This document shows, piece by piece, positions 34,045 to 42,173 of a stretch of 64,000 nt of DNA (position 1 is its first letter; every line of letters begins with the position of its first letter). The DNA comes from Acidovorax sp. KKS102. GTDB lineage: Bacteria; Pseudomonadota; Gammaproteobacteria; Burkholderiales; Burkholderiaceae_C. The stretch lies in the NCBI RefSeq assembly GCF_000302535.1, contig NC_018708.1:124001-188000 (forward strand). Direction: 5' to 3'. The position numbers were made by a program, and so were the translations under genes. A model generated the notes under the pieces. It made no database searches. It was not told where the DNA came from and worked only from the letters and a program-made list of their open reading frames with translations.

Positions 34045-36117
34045 ATGGAGACAACACACACAACCCCGCCCTACATCCCCCAGATCCGCCTGTACCAGAA
34101 CTGGCTGCGCGACCAGCGCGGTCTGCAGTTCGACAGCTACGACGCGCTGTGGCGCTGGTCCACCACCGACCTTGACGCCTTCTGGCAGAGCATCTGGGAC
34201 TACTTCCAGCTGCAGTCGCCCACGCCCCACACGGCCGTGCTGGCAAAGAACACCATGCCCGGCGCTTTGTGGTTCCCCGGTGCGCAGGTCAACTACGCAC
34301 GCCAGGCGCTGCGGCATGTGGATGCCGCCCACGCGGCGGGCCTGCCCGCCATCATCAGCCGCAACGAAAAGGGCCAGCACCGCGAGCTGAGCTGGCCCGA
34401 GCTGCGCCGCCAGGTGGCGTCGCTGGCGCTGCACCTCAAGGCCCAGGGCGTCCAGCCCGGCGACCGCGTGGCCGCCTACCTGCCCAACGTGCCCGAGGCC
34501 ATGATCGCCTTCCTGGCCACGGTGAGCATTGGCGGCGTGTGGAGCATCTGCGCGCCCGACATGGGCACGCATGCGGTGCTTGACCGCTTCCGCCAGATCG
34601 AGCCCAAGGTGCTGATCGGTGTGGACGGCGTGAGCTACGGCGGCCGCGACCACGACCGCCGCCCCGTGCTGGCCGAGCTGCGCGAGGACCTGCCCAGCGT
34701 GCAGCACGCGGTGCTGCTGGGCAATCTGGATGCTTCTGTTTCGATAGCTGGCTGGGCAAGCTGGACTGGCGCTACCGCCCGAAATGACGCTGAAACGGCG
34801 GCTTTCGAGCCCATGTGGCTGCCGTTCGACCACCCGCTGTGGATCGTCTACTCCAGCGGCACCACCGGCCTGCCCAAGCCCATCGTGCACGGCCACGGCG
34901 GCACGGTGCTGGTGGCGCTGCAGCTCAAGGTGCTGCACAACGACATCGGCTGCAGCTACGAGGCCAACAGCTTTGGCGAGCGTTACCACTGGTACAGCTC
35001 CACCGGCTGGGTGATGTGGAACGCGCAGCTCAGCGGCCTGCTCTCGGGCACCACCTGCGTCATCTTTGACGGCAACCCCGGCGGCAGCAAGGACCACCCC
35101 GACTGGGGCGTGCTGTGGCGCTTTGCAGCCGAGACGGGCGTGACCTTTTTCGGTGCGGGCGCGGCGTTTTTTGCCAACTGCATGAAGGCGGGCATCACGC
35201 TCAGCGACTATGGCGACCTCACCCGCATCCGCGCGCTGGGCACCACGGGATCGCCGTTGTCGCCCGAGGTGCAGCAGTGGGGCACGGCGCAGTTCGAGGC
35301 CATTGGTACGCACGATATCTGGTGGAACAACATTTCAGGGGGCACCGACTTTTGCGGCGCCTTCATCGGCGGCAACCGTGAGATGCCGCAGGTGCCCGGC
35401 GAGATGCAATGCCGCATGCTGGGCGCAGCCGTGGAGTCGTGGGACGCCGAGGGCCGTCCCGTGGAGGACGCGGTGGGCGAGCTGGTCTGCGCGCAGCCCA
35501 TTCCGTCCATGCCGCTGTACCTGTGGGGCGACAAGGACGGTTCGCGTTATCTGTCGAGCTACTTCGACATGTACCCCGCAGGCCACGGCCGCCAGCCCGG
35601 CGGTGGCGACGGCCCCGCCAGCATGGGCGCGGTCTGGCGCCATGGCGACTGGCTCAAGATCGGCACCAACGGCGGCTGCGTGATCTATGGCCGTTCTGAT
35701 GCCACCATCAACCGCCACGGCCTGCGCATGGGCACGAGCGAGATTTACAGCGCGGTGGAGGCCTTGCCCGAAGTGCTCGACAGCTTGGTGGTGGACCTGG
35801 AATACCTGGGCCGCGAGAGCTACATGCCGCTGTTTGTGGTGCTGCGCCCTGGCTACGCGCTGGACGACGCCCTGCGTGCGCGCATCAACGGCGCCGTGCG
35901 CACGGCGCTGAGCCCACGCTTTGTGCCCGACGACATCTTTGCGGTGGCCGAGGTGCCACGCACCTTGAGCGGCAAGAAGCAGGAGCTGCCCATCAAAAAG
36001 CTGCTGCTGGGCCAGCCCATCGAAAAGGTGGTCAACAAGGACGCGATGGCCAACCCGGGGTGTCTGGACTGGTATGTGGCGTTTGCGGAGCAGCGGGTGA
36101 GTGCGCTCCAAAAATAA
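34045..36117 (+). CDS. Acetoacetyl-CoA synthetase, carrying an in-frame dispersed-repeat insertion
   Basis: A 690-residue AMP-forming ligase that activates acetoacetate to acetoacetyl-CoA. Motifs: the P-loop YSSGTTGLPKPIVHGHGG at about 271, GERYHWYSSTGWVMWNAQLS, NISGGTDFCGAFIGGN, and the C-terminal catalytic-lysine segment LSGKKQELPIKK. All are characteristic of AcsA-like acetoacetyl-CoA synthetases. Residues of about 229-252 (DASVSIAGWASWTGATARND) are encoded by a copy of the dispersed repeat inserted in frame between the N-terminal domain and the P-loop region. The last codons and stop are in another repeat copy. The start ATG is 34045. It probably serves ketone-body or PHB-derived acetoacetate use. 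Confidence 0.92.
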   Translation: METTHTTPPYIPQIRLYQNWLRDQRGLQFDSYDALWRWSTTDLDAFWQSIWDYFQLQSPTPHTAVLAKNTMPGALWFPGAQVNYARQALRHVDAAHAAGLPAIISRNEKGQHRELSWPELRRQVASLALHLKAQGVQPGDRVAAYLPNVPEAMIAFLATVSIGGVWSICAPDMGTHAVLDRFRQIEPKVLIGVDGVSYGGRDHDRRPVLAELREDLPSVQHAVLLGNLDASVSIAGWASWTGATARNDAETAAFEPMWLPFDHPLWIVYSSGTTGLPKPIVHGHGGTVLVALQLKVLHNDIGCSYEANSFGERYHWYSSTGWVMWNAQLSGLLSGTTCVIFDGNPGGSKDHPDWGVLWRFAAETGVTFFGAGAAFFANCMKAGITLSDYGDLTRIRALGTTGSPLSPEVQQWGTAQFEAIGTHDIWWNNISGGTDFCGAFIGGNREMPQVPGEMQCRMLGAAVESWDAEGRPVEDAVGELVCAQPIPSMPLYLWGDKDGSRYLSSYFDMYPAGHGRQPGGGDGPASMGAVWRHGDWLKIGTNGGCVIYGRSDATINRHGLRMGTSEIYSAVEALPEVLDSLVVDLEYLGRESYMPLFVVLRPGYALDDALRARINGAVRTALSPRFVPDDIFAVAEVPRTLSGKKQELPIKKLLLGQPIEKVVNKDAMANPGCLDWYVAFAEQRVSALQK
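34731..34790 (+). repeat. Dispersed short repeat, copy F, inside a coding sequence
   Basis: TGCTTCTGTTTCGATAGCTG starts the copy; TGGCGCTACCGCCCGAAA starts exactly 36 nt after the first base. That right-hand part matches copy A (TAGCGCTACCGCCCGATT at 41031) almost base for base. It is read in frame through the acetoacetyl-CoA synthetase gene. Confidence 0.75.
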
Positions 36118-36150
36118 TAGCTGCTAGCGCTTATTCAATAAGCGCTAGCA
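36104..36150 (+). repeat. Dispersed short repeat, copy D, with perfect palindrome
   Basis: This copy overlaps the final codons and stop of the acetoacetyl-CoA synthetase gene. Its core is a perfect 14-bp inverted repeat, TGCTAGCGCTTATT and its complement around a single C (36122-36150). The family layout (ATAGCTG at offset 14, AGCGCT at offset 38) is preserved. It could fold as a strong hairpin in RNA from either strand. Confidence 0.8.
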
Positions 36151-36205
36151 CCTTGTTTGGATGCAAGAGTTAGTGCGGCACTGAGGCGCGCTGCGCCCCA
36201 GGGGG

Positions 36206-37207
36206 TCAGTCCAGCTTCGCGCCAGACGCCTTGATCAGCCGCTCCCACACCGGACGTTCCTTGTTCATGGCGGCGGTGAACAACGCCGGGGAGCTCTTCT
36301 GCACATCAAAGCCCATGGCCGTGATGCGCTGGGCCACATCGGGATGCTCGGTGGCCTTGCGCACCTCGGCCGCAACGCGCTCCAGGATGGCGGGCGGTGT
36401 GCCTGCGGGGGCGCCAAACGCCAGCCAGCCCGCTACGCGGTAGGCCTCGTCGTTCAGGCCCTGCTCGCCCAGTGTGGGCACATTGGGCAGCGTGCCCATG
36501 CGGCGCTCGCCGCTCACGCCAATGGCCTTGAGCTTGCCGGCGTCGATGTGCGCCTTGACCTGCAGTGCGCTCGCAAAAGCAATCTGGATCTGCCCGCCCA
36601 GCAGGTCCTGCACCATAGGCGCCTCGCCCCGGTAGGCCACGTGGCTCATGTCTGCGTTTTGCGACTGGCTCATGTACGCGCCGGCCAGGTGCGGGTAGGC
36701 GCCCGTGCCGTACGAGCCATAAGCCACCTTGCCTTTGTTGGCGGCGATGTACTTCAGCAGCTCGGGCCCCGTGGCCACCGGCACGCTGGGGTGGGCCACC
36801 AGCACCAGGGGGGCGATGGCGATCTGGTAGATGGGCGCGATGTCTTTCTCGGGGCTGTAGGGCAGCTTGGTGTACAGGAACTGGTTGGTGAGCATGGAGT
36901 TGCTCAGCGCCAGCAGCAGCGTGTAGCCGTCCGGCGCGGCCTTGGCCACCGCGTCGGTGCCGATGATGCCGGCTGCGCCGGGCTTGTTGTCGATGACCAT
37001 GGGCTGGCCCAGGCCCACCGCCATCTTTTCGGCCAGCACGCGCGCCAGCACGTCGGTGGCGCCGCCGGGGGCGAAGGGCACCACCACCTTGATGGACTTG
37101 TTGGGGTAGGCAGCCTGCGCCCAGGCGGCGGTGCCGGTGCAGGTGGTGGCAGCGGCCAGCGCGGCAGCGCCGAGCCAGGAACGGCGGGTGAATGCGTGGA
37201 AGGGCAT
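36206..37207 (-). CDS. Bug/TTT-family solute-binding protein
   Basis: A 333-residue periplasmic binding protein with an RR-containing signal peptide (FTRRSWLGAAALAAATTCTG, cleavage near AWAQA). The mature start AYPNKSIKVVVPFAPGGATD and the segments GLGQPMVIDNKPGAAGIIG and VPTLGEQGLNDEAYRVAGWL identify the family. The start at ATG 37207 has an AGGAG ribosome site. It is on the same strand as, and 90 bp downstream of, an acyl-CoA synthetase. The ligand may therefore be an aromatic or fatty acid activated by that enzyme. Confidence 0.93.
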   Translation of the reverse strand: MPFHAFTRRSWLGAAALAAATTCTGTAAWAQAAYPNKSIKVVVPFAPGGATDVLARVLAEKMAVGLGQPMVIDNKPGAAGIIGTDAVAKAAPDGYTLLLALSNSMLTNQFLYTKLPYSPEKDIAPIYQIAIAPLVLVAHPSVPVATGPELLKYIAANKGKVAYGSYGTGAYPHLAGAYMSQSQNADMSHVAYRGEAPMVQDLLGGQIQIAFASALQVKAHIDAGKLKAIGVSGERRMGTLPNVPTLGEQGLNDEAYRVAGWLAFGAPAGTPPAILERVAAEVRKATEHPDVAQRITAMGFDVQKSSPALFTAAMNKERPVWERLIKASGAKLD

Positions 37208-37297
37208 GGGTTTGTCTCCTGTCATGGTTATAAAAATCACTCTGCGGGCTCCGCGATGCATGGTGGCGGGCCGTGGCCTGGCTGTCACGCCATGGGC

Positions 37298-39247
37298 TTA
37301 TGCGGTCTGGGGGCTCCCTGCGGCGGGAGCGGTGGTGACCCGCACGGTGAGGGGCAGGGGCGCGAGCAGTTCGCGCAGGCGGGCCTGCAGCGTGTCAGCG
37401 TCAGGGCCCGGGGCCACGGTCACGCGCACGGCGTTGTCGCCCTCGGGCTGCACCTGGGGGCGGGGGCTGCCTGGGGCTTCTGCGCACACGCTATCCACCA
37501 GCGCCTGCACCGTGTAGCAGGCGGCGCGCTGGCGCAGCTCGGGCTTGTAGATCTTGCCCACGTTGGTCACGGGCATGGTCTCGATCACCTGCACCCAGCG
37601 CGGGCGGGCCACAGCCTCGTCCACGCGCTCGGCGGTAAAGGCCATCAACTCCGCTTCGGTCACCTGCTCGCCGGGCCGCAGCGTGGCGTACACCACGGGC
37701 AGCTCGCCCGCATAGGCATCGGGTGCGCCCACGGCGGCGCACAGCTGCACGGCGGGGTGGGCGCCCAGTGCGTCCTCGATCACCTTGGGGTCGATGTTGT
37801 GGCCGCTGCGGATGATGAGGTCCTTGGAGCGGCCGCTCAGGTGCAGGCGGCCCTGCTCGTCCACAAAGCCCAGGTCGCCCGTGGCCAGCCAGCCGTCATG
37901 GGTGAAGGCCTTGGCGGTGTCGGCCGCATCCAGAAAACCCGAGAACAGGTTGGGTGACTGGAACAGCACCATGCCCGGCTGGCCCTGCGGCAGGTCTTGG
38001 TCGGAGGCATTGCCCTGCGCATCCAGCGCCACCACGCGCAACTGCGTGTAGGGCAGCCGCCAGCCCACGCACCCTGCGGGCGCGTTCACGCCGGGGGGCG
38101 TGATGGTGGAGATGCCCGCCATCTCCGTCATGCCCAGGCTTTCGTGGATGTGCAGGTTGAACAGCCGCTCGAACCGCGCCGCCAGCTCGGGCGCCAGGAT
38201 GGCCGCGCCGGTGCGGCAGTAGCGCAGGGTGGAAATGTCGGCCCCGTCCAGCGGCACATTGGCCAGCGCTGCCAGCACCGTGGGCACGGCGGACAGGTAG
38301 GTGCAGCGGTAGCGCTCCACCAGCCGCCAGTAGTTGGCAATCACCTCGCGGTTGCGGAACAGGCCGGTGGTGGGGATGATGGTTTCCACCCCCGCCGACA
38401 GCGCCGCCAGCGAGCCCGGCAGCACGCCCGCCACATGGAACAGCGGGTAGCCGTTGATGCCCACGTCCTCGGGCCGTATGCCCTGCATCTGCACGCTGCC
38501 CCAGGCGGTGAACACCTGTGCGCCGTGGCTGTGGCGGGCCAGCTTGGGCGCACCCGTGGTGCCGCCGGTGTGGAAGTACGCGGCGATGTCCGTGGCTGCG
38601 ATGCGGCGGCCGCTCACCAGGTGGTCGCTCGGGTGCTGGTGTCGCGCGGCCAGGTCCAGCACGCCAGCGGGCAGGGCGGGCGCGGCACCCGGCGCCTCAT
38701 CGTGCGGTGCCACGCGCAGCACTGTCTGCAGCGTGGGCACCAGGGCGCGCAGGCGCAGGGCCTTGCTCCAGTAGCCCAGGTCGCCTTCGCCACCGTAGGC
38801 AATCAGCACCTTGGCACGGGCGAGCTGCATCATGGCCGCGATCTTCTCGTCGGTGAGCATGGGGTTGAGCGGCTGCACGATGCCCGCCGCCTCGCCGCCC
38901 CACAGGGCCAGGTGGTATTCCAGGCAGCCGGGCAGTAGCACGGCCACGGCATCTTCGGGGCCCACGCCCAGGTGGTACAGCAGGTTGGCCGTCTGGTGGA
39001 TGCCGGTGAGCAGCTGCGCGTACGACCAGCGGATGGGTTCGGCGGCAGGGTCTGCGGTAGGCAAAAAGGTCAGCGCCGTCTTGTCGCCAAACGCCGCCGC
39101 CGAGTTCACAAAAATCTCGTAGGTGCTCTGCACCGGCAGCGCCTCGGCCAGGGGGCGGGCTTCGATCCGCTGTACATCCTGCAGGCTGCGCACCGGGGCA
39201 CCGGGGGCAAAAGGCAGGTGGAGCGGGGGCATCTGAGGGAGGCGCAT
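37298..39247 (-). CDS. Acyl-CoA synthetase (AMP-forming), fatty-acyl/aryl type
   Basis: A 649-residue adenylate-forming enzyme. The AMP-binding P-loop is FHTGGTTGAPKLARHSHG, the A5 region is LGMTEMAGIS, the A7/A8 region is GWLATGDLGFVDEQGRLHLS with GRSKDLIIRSGHNIDPKVIE, and the C-terminal lysine lies in NVGKIYKPELR. The sequence matches the longer fatty-acid or 2-hydroxy/aryl acid CoA ligases that carry an extra C-terminal extension of about 90 residues. The substrate is unknown. It probably forms an operon with the downstream Bug-type binding protein. Confidence 0.88.
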   Translation of the reverse strand: MRLPQMPPLHLPFAPGAPVRSLQDVQRIEARPLAEALPVQSTYEIFVNSAAAFGDKTALTFLPTADPAAEPIRWSYAQLLTGIHQTANLLYHLGVGPEDAVAVLLPGCLEYHLALWGGEAAGIVQPLNPMLTDEKIAAMMQLARAKVLIAYGGEGDLGYWSKALRLRALVPTLQTVLRVAPHDEAPGAAPALPAGVLDLAARHQHPSDHLVSGRRIAATDIAAYFHTGGTTGAPKLARHSHGAQVFTAWGSVQMQGIRPEDVGINGYPLFHVAGVLPGSLAALSAGVETIIPTTGLFRNREVIANYWRLVERYRCTYLSAVPTVLAALANVPLDGADISTLRYCRTGAAILAPELAARFERLFNLHIHESLGMTEMAGISTITPPGVNAPAGCVGWRLPYTQLRVVALDAQGNASDQDLPQGQPGMVLFQSPNLFSGFLDAADTAKAFTHDGWLATGDLGFVDEQGRLHLSGRSKDLIIRSGHNIDPKVIEDALGAHPAVQLCAAVGAPDAYAGELPVVYATLRPGEQVTEAELMAFTAERVDEAVARPRWVQVIETMPVTNVGKIYKPELRQRAACYTVQALVDSVCAEAPGSPRPQVQPEGDNAVRVTVAPGPDADTLQARLRELLAPLPLTVRVTTAPAAGSPQTA

Positions 39248-39479
39248 GGCGTGTCTCGGGTCTTATCTCGGGTCTTGTGGGGGAGGTCGGGTCAGTCACA
39301 GGGCGGATGCGGCATCGTCCTACCCTGCCGCGCCCGCCGCGTGGCCACAGTCTGTCTGTGTGTCCGCGCAAAAGCAGTCACGCAGATGTCAGAGAGGGTT
39401 AACGATCCCCTGCGGTGCGGCACACCCATAATGGACCTTGTTGATTGCCACTGCGCGCGCCTCCGCGCGCCCTTCCTCC

Positions 39480-40106
39480 ATGAACACTCCGCAACCGCCC
39501 AAACGTTTTTCGATGATCCGTGAGTTCCACCTTGCCGACTGGTTCACGCTGGGCAACGCGGTCTGCGGCGTGGGCGCGCTGTTCTCGGTCATGTCGTACC
39601 TGGAGACCAGCAATGTGGTGCATGTGTACTTTGCATGTGCCCTGGTGCTGGCCGCGCTGATCTTTGATGTGCTGGACGGCCGCATCGCCCGCTGGCGCCA
39701 GAAAAGTTCGGCCATGGGCCGCGAGCTGGACTCGCTGGCCGACGTGATCTCGTTCGGCGTGGCTCCGGCCATCATTGCCTATGGCTGCGGCATGCAGGGC
39801 CTGTACGACCGCATCGTGCTGGCCTACTTTGTGGCCTGCGGCGTGTCGCGCCTGGCGCGCTACAACGTCACCGCCGAAACGCTGTCGGGCGACGATGGCA
39901 AGGTCAAATACTTTGAAGGCACACCCATCCCCACCTCCATCGTGCTGGTGGGCCTGCTGGCACTGGCCGCCTGGCTGGGTGCGGTGCGCGAGAACTTGTG
40001 GTTTGGCAAGCTGCTGATCGGCGGTTTCACGCTGCACCCGCTGGTGCTGCTGTTTGCGCTGTCGGGGTCGCTGATGATCAGCCGGATCCGCATTCCCAAG
40101 CTCTGA
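39480..40106 (+). CDS. pssA: CDP-diacylglycerol-serine O-phosphatidyltransferase
   Basis: A 208-residue membrane enzyme making phosphatidylserine from CDP-diacylglycerol and serine, the step before phosphatidylethanolamine. The CDP-alcohol phosphotransferase motif is complete: DVLDGRIARW, then eight residues to GRELDSLAD (pattern D-x2-D-G-x2-A-R-x8-G-x3-D-x3-D). Several helices follow. The start at ATG 39480 places the first helix (WFTLGNAVCGVGALFSV) in normal position. It is followed by a PhzF-family gene after about 40 bp, possibly co-transcribed. Confidence 0.93.
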   Translation: MNTPQPPKRFSMIREFHLADWFTLGNAVCGVGALFSVMSYLETSNVVHVYFACALVLAALIFDVLDGRIARWRQKSSAMGRELDSLADVISFGVAPAIIAYGCGMQGLYDRIVLAYFVACGVSRLARYNVTAETLSGDDGKVKYFEGTPIPTSIVLVGLLALAAWLGAVRENLWFGKLLIGGFTLHPLVLLFALSGSLMISRIRIPKL

Positions 40107-40148
40107 GTCACTCGCGGGGTCGTCCCCTGTTTCTGCACGTTGAACCCC

Positions 40149-40991
40149 ATGGCACTCCAAAAAATCGCTGCGTTCTCCGACGGCACCCAGGGCGGCAACC
40201 CCGCCGGTGTGTGGATCGGTGACGCTCTGCCCAGCCCCGCCGACATGCAGCGCATTGCTGCCGAAGTCGGCTTTTCTGAAACCGCGTTTGCCGCGCCGCT
40301 CGGCGATGGCCGCTGGCGCGTGCGCTACTTTGCGCCTGAGAGCGAGGTGCCCTTTTGTGGTCACGCCACGATTGCCCTGGGCGCCGCGCTCGCGCAGCGC
40401 GAGGGCGACGGCGTGTTTGCGCTGTCGCTGAGCCAGGCCGAGATCACGGTCGAAGGCCGCCGCGTTGGCGATCTGGTGCAGGCGGCGTTGCAGTCGCCCC
40501 CCACGCGCAGCGGGCCTGTGCCTGCGGGGCTGCTTGCCGATGCGCTGGCCCTGTTTGGCCTCAGCGCGGCCGATCTGGACCCGCGCATACCGCCCGCGCT
40601 CATCCACGGCGGGGCCGACCACCTGGTGGTGGCGCTGCGCAGCCGTGGGGCGCTGGCGGCCATGCACTACGCGCTGGACGCGGGCCGCACGCTGATGGTG
40701 AACGCCAAGCTCGTCACCATCGTGCTGGTGTGGGTGGAGTCGGACCGCCTGCTGCACACCCGCAATGCCTTTGCCTCGGGCGGCGTGCTGGAAGACCCGG
40801 CCACGGGCGCCGCCACCGCCGCGCTGGCGGGCTACCTGCGCGACCTGGGCTGGCCGCACGGCGGCGCCATCGATGTGGTGCAGGGCGAGGACATGGGCAT
40901 GCGCTCGCGCCTGCGGGCCGAGATCGGGCCCGTGCCCGGCAGCTCCATCCGCGTGTCGGGCACTGCACGGTGGATGGGCGATGGTGAATGA
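40149..40991 (+). CDS. PhzF-family isomerase/epimerase-like protein
   Basis: 280 residues with the diaminopimelate-epimerase-like fold. The PhzF features are FSDGTQGGNPAGVWIGD near the start, the catalytic glutamate region GFSETAFAAP, VRYFAPESEVPFCGHATIAL, and the second-domain FASGGVLEDPATGAATAALA. PhzF itself isomerises a phenazine precursor, but most homologues act in unknown metabolism. No other phenazine genes are here, so a phenazine role should not be assumed. The start is at ATG 40149; an in-frame TTG at 40140 is possible. The gene stops just before a dispersed-repeat copy. Confidence 0.9.
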   Translation: MALQKIAAFSDGTQGGNPAGVWIGDALPSPADMQRIAAEVGFSETAFAAPLGDGRWRVRYFAPESEVPFCGHATIALGAALAQREGDGVFALSLSQAEITVEGRRVGDLVQAALQSPPTRSGPVPAGLLADALALFGLSAADLDPRIPPALIHGGADHLVVALRSRGALAAMHYALDAGRTLMVNAKLVTIVLVWVESDRLLHTRNAFASGGVLEDPATGAATAALAGYLRDLGWPHGGAIDVVQGEDMGMRSRLRAEIGPVPGSSIRVSGTARWMGDGE

Positions 40992-40994
40992 TTT

Positions 40995-41050
40995 TGCTAT
41001 TGAAAATATAGCTGTTAGCGCATGATGCACTAGCGCTACCGCCCGATTTG
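40995..41050 (+). repeat. Dispersed short repeat, copy A
   Basis: TGCTATTGAAAATATAGCTG starts the copy 4 bp after the PhzF-family stop codon, and TAGCGCTACCGCCCGATT begins exactly 36 nt after its first base. It is followed by CCCGATTTGTGCAGAAATCGGG, a small hairpin that could help terminate the PhzF transcript. Confidence 0.85.
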
Positions 41051-41109
41051 TGCAGAAATCGGGCAAAACGGGCACGTGGGGGCCTTGTACTCCCGGCCCG
41101 GCCTCCCGC

Positions 41110-41991
41110 TCAGGCGCTGATCTCGTCCTGAAGCCACTGCACAAAACGCAGCGTCTCCGGCGATGGGTCCGGCGCCATGCCCAGGTAGTGCCGCGTGAGC
41201 GGCAGCCGCAAGCTGGGCAGCGGCGACACCAGCCGCCCTGAGGCCAGGTCGTGGGTGATCAATGACACCGGGGCCACGGCAAAACCCAGTCCGTCCAGGG
41301 CGGCCTGCAGCACAAAGTGCAGGTGGTCAAACTGCAGGCAGCTGGCGGGTTGCAGCGCGGGGGCGCTCACCAGCTTCTTCCAGCTCTCCCAGTCCTTGCT
41401 GCGCGATTTGGACAGCAGCAGCACATGGGCCGACAGCGCATCGGGCCGTGTCACCGGGCGCTGGGCGAACAGGGCGGGCGCGCCCACCACCAGCGCCTCA
41501 TCCTCCAGAAACGGCTGCACCTGCATGCCCGGCGGCCACCCGCGCGGGCCGCGCCGCAGGGCCAGGTCGAAGGCCTCGGTGGCATGGTCTGGCGTCAGCG
41601 TGCTGGTGATGACCTGGGGTTCGATGTCCGGGTGCTGGGCCACAAAGCCGGGCAGCCGGGGGATCAACCAGCGCACCGCAAAGCTGGGCCGCACATTGAT
41701 CTTGACGCTGCGCAGCCCGGCGTCGCCCCGCAGCGCCTCGGCGGCGGCGCCAATCTGCGCGAGCGCAGGGCCGACCTGCGCGTGAAACTGGTGGCCCGCT
41801 GCGGTGAGCAGCACCTGCCGCGTCTTGCGCTCGAACAGGTCCACGCCCAGGTGGGCCTCCAGCGCCTTGATCTGGCGGCTGATGGCGCTGTGGGTGACGT
41901 GCAGCTCCAGTGCTGCGTGGGTAAAGCTCTGGTGCCGCGCCGCCGCCACAAAGGCACGGACCGCGTTCAGCGGGGGCAGGCGGGGTGGCAT
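41110..41991 (-). CDS. LysR-family transcriptional regulator (GcvA-like)
   Basis: 293 residues. The helix-turn-helix domain (about 5-65) reads LNAVRAFVAAARHQSFTHAA, then LELHVTHSAISRQIKALEAH. The effector domain starts at about residue 90 (VKINVRPSFAVRWLIPRLPG), with the GcvA-type features PSFAxxWLxPRL and DLALRRG. The target is unknown: the neighbouring gene downstream is convergent, and the divergent neighbour is a diguanylate cyclase. The start ATG 41991 gives the standard LysR N-terminus. Confidence 0.9.
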   Translation of the reverse strand: MPPRLPPLNAVRAFVAAARHQSFTHAALELHVTHSAISRQIKALEAHLGVDLFERKTRQVLLTAAGHQFHAQVGPALAQIGAAAEALRGDAGLRSVKINVRPSFAVRWLIPRLPGFVAQHPDIEPQVITSTLTPDHATEAFDLALRRGPRGWPPGMQVQPFLEDEALVVGAPALFAQRPVTRPDALSAHVLLLSKSRSKDWESWKKLVSAPALQPASCLQFDHLHFVLQAALDGLGFAVAPVSLITHDLASGRLVSPLPSLRLPLTRHYLGMAPDPSPETLRFVQWLQDEISA

Positions 41992-42173
41992 GCGGGGGAT
42001 TTTCACATGCGGGGGTGGGCACTCTGCGGTTATTGCCGCAGCGGTGCAGGCTGCCAAAGCACCCTGTGGCCTCGTCGGATCAAGGTATCCCAGCCCGGCG
42101 CGCATTAGACTGCCTGGATCGAATGGCCCACGCTGCCTCTTCCAGCGGTCGGCCTCACCCCTGCACCTTGTCC

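Noticed and set aside
34728..34790. The unusual segment in acetoacetyl-CoA synthetase as a sequencing artefact
   Set aside because: The frame is intact and the sequence aligns without gaps to five other copies, so an artefact is improbable.
40149..40991. Phenazine biosynthesis gene cluster suggested by the PhzF homologue
   Set aside because: No other phz genes are present, and PhzF-like proteins are widespread outside phenazine producers.
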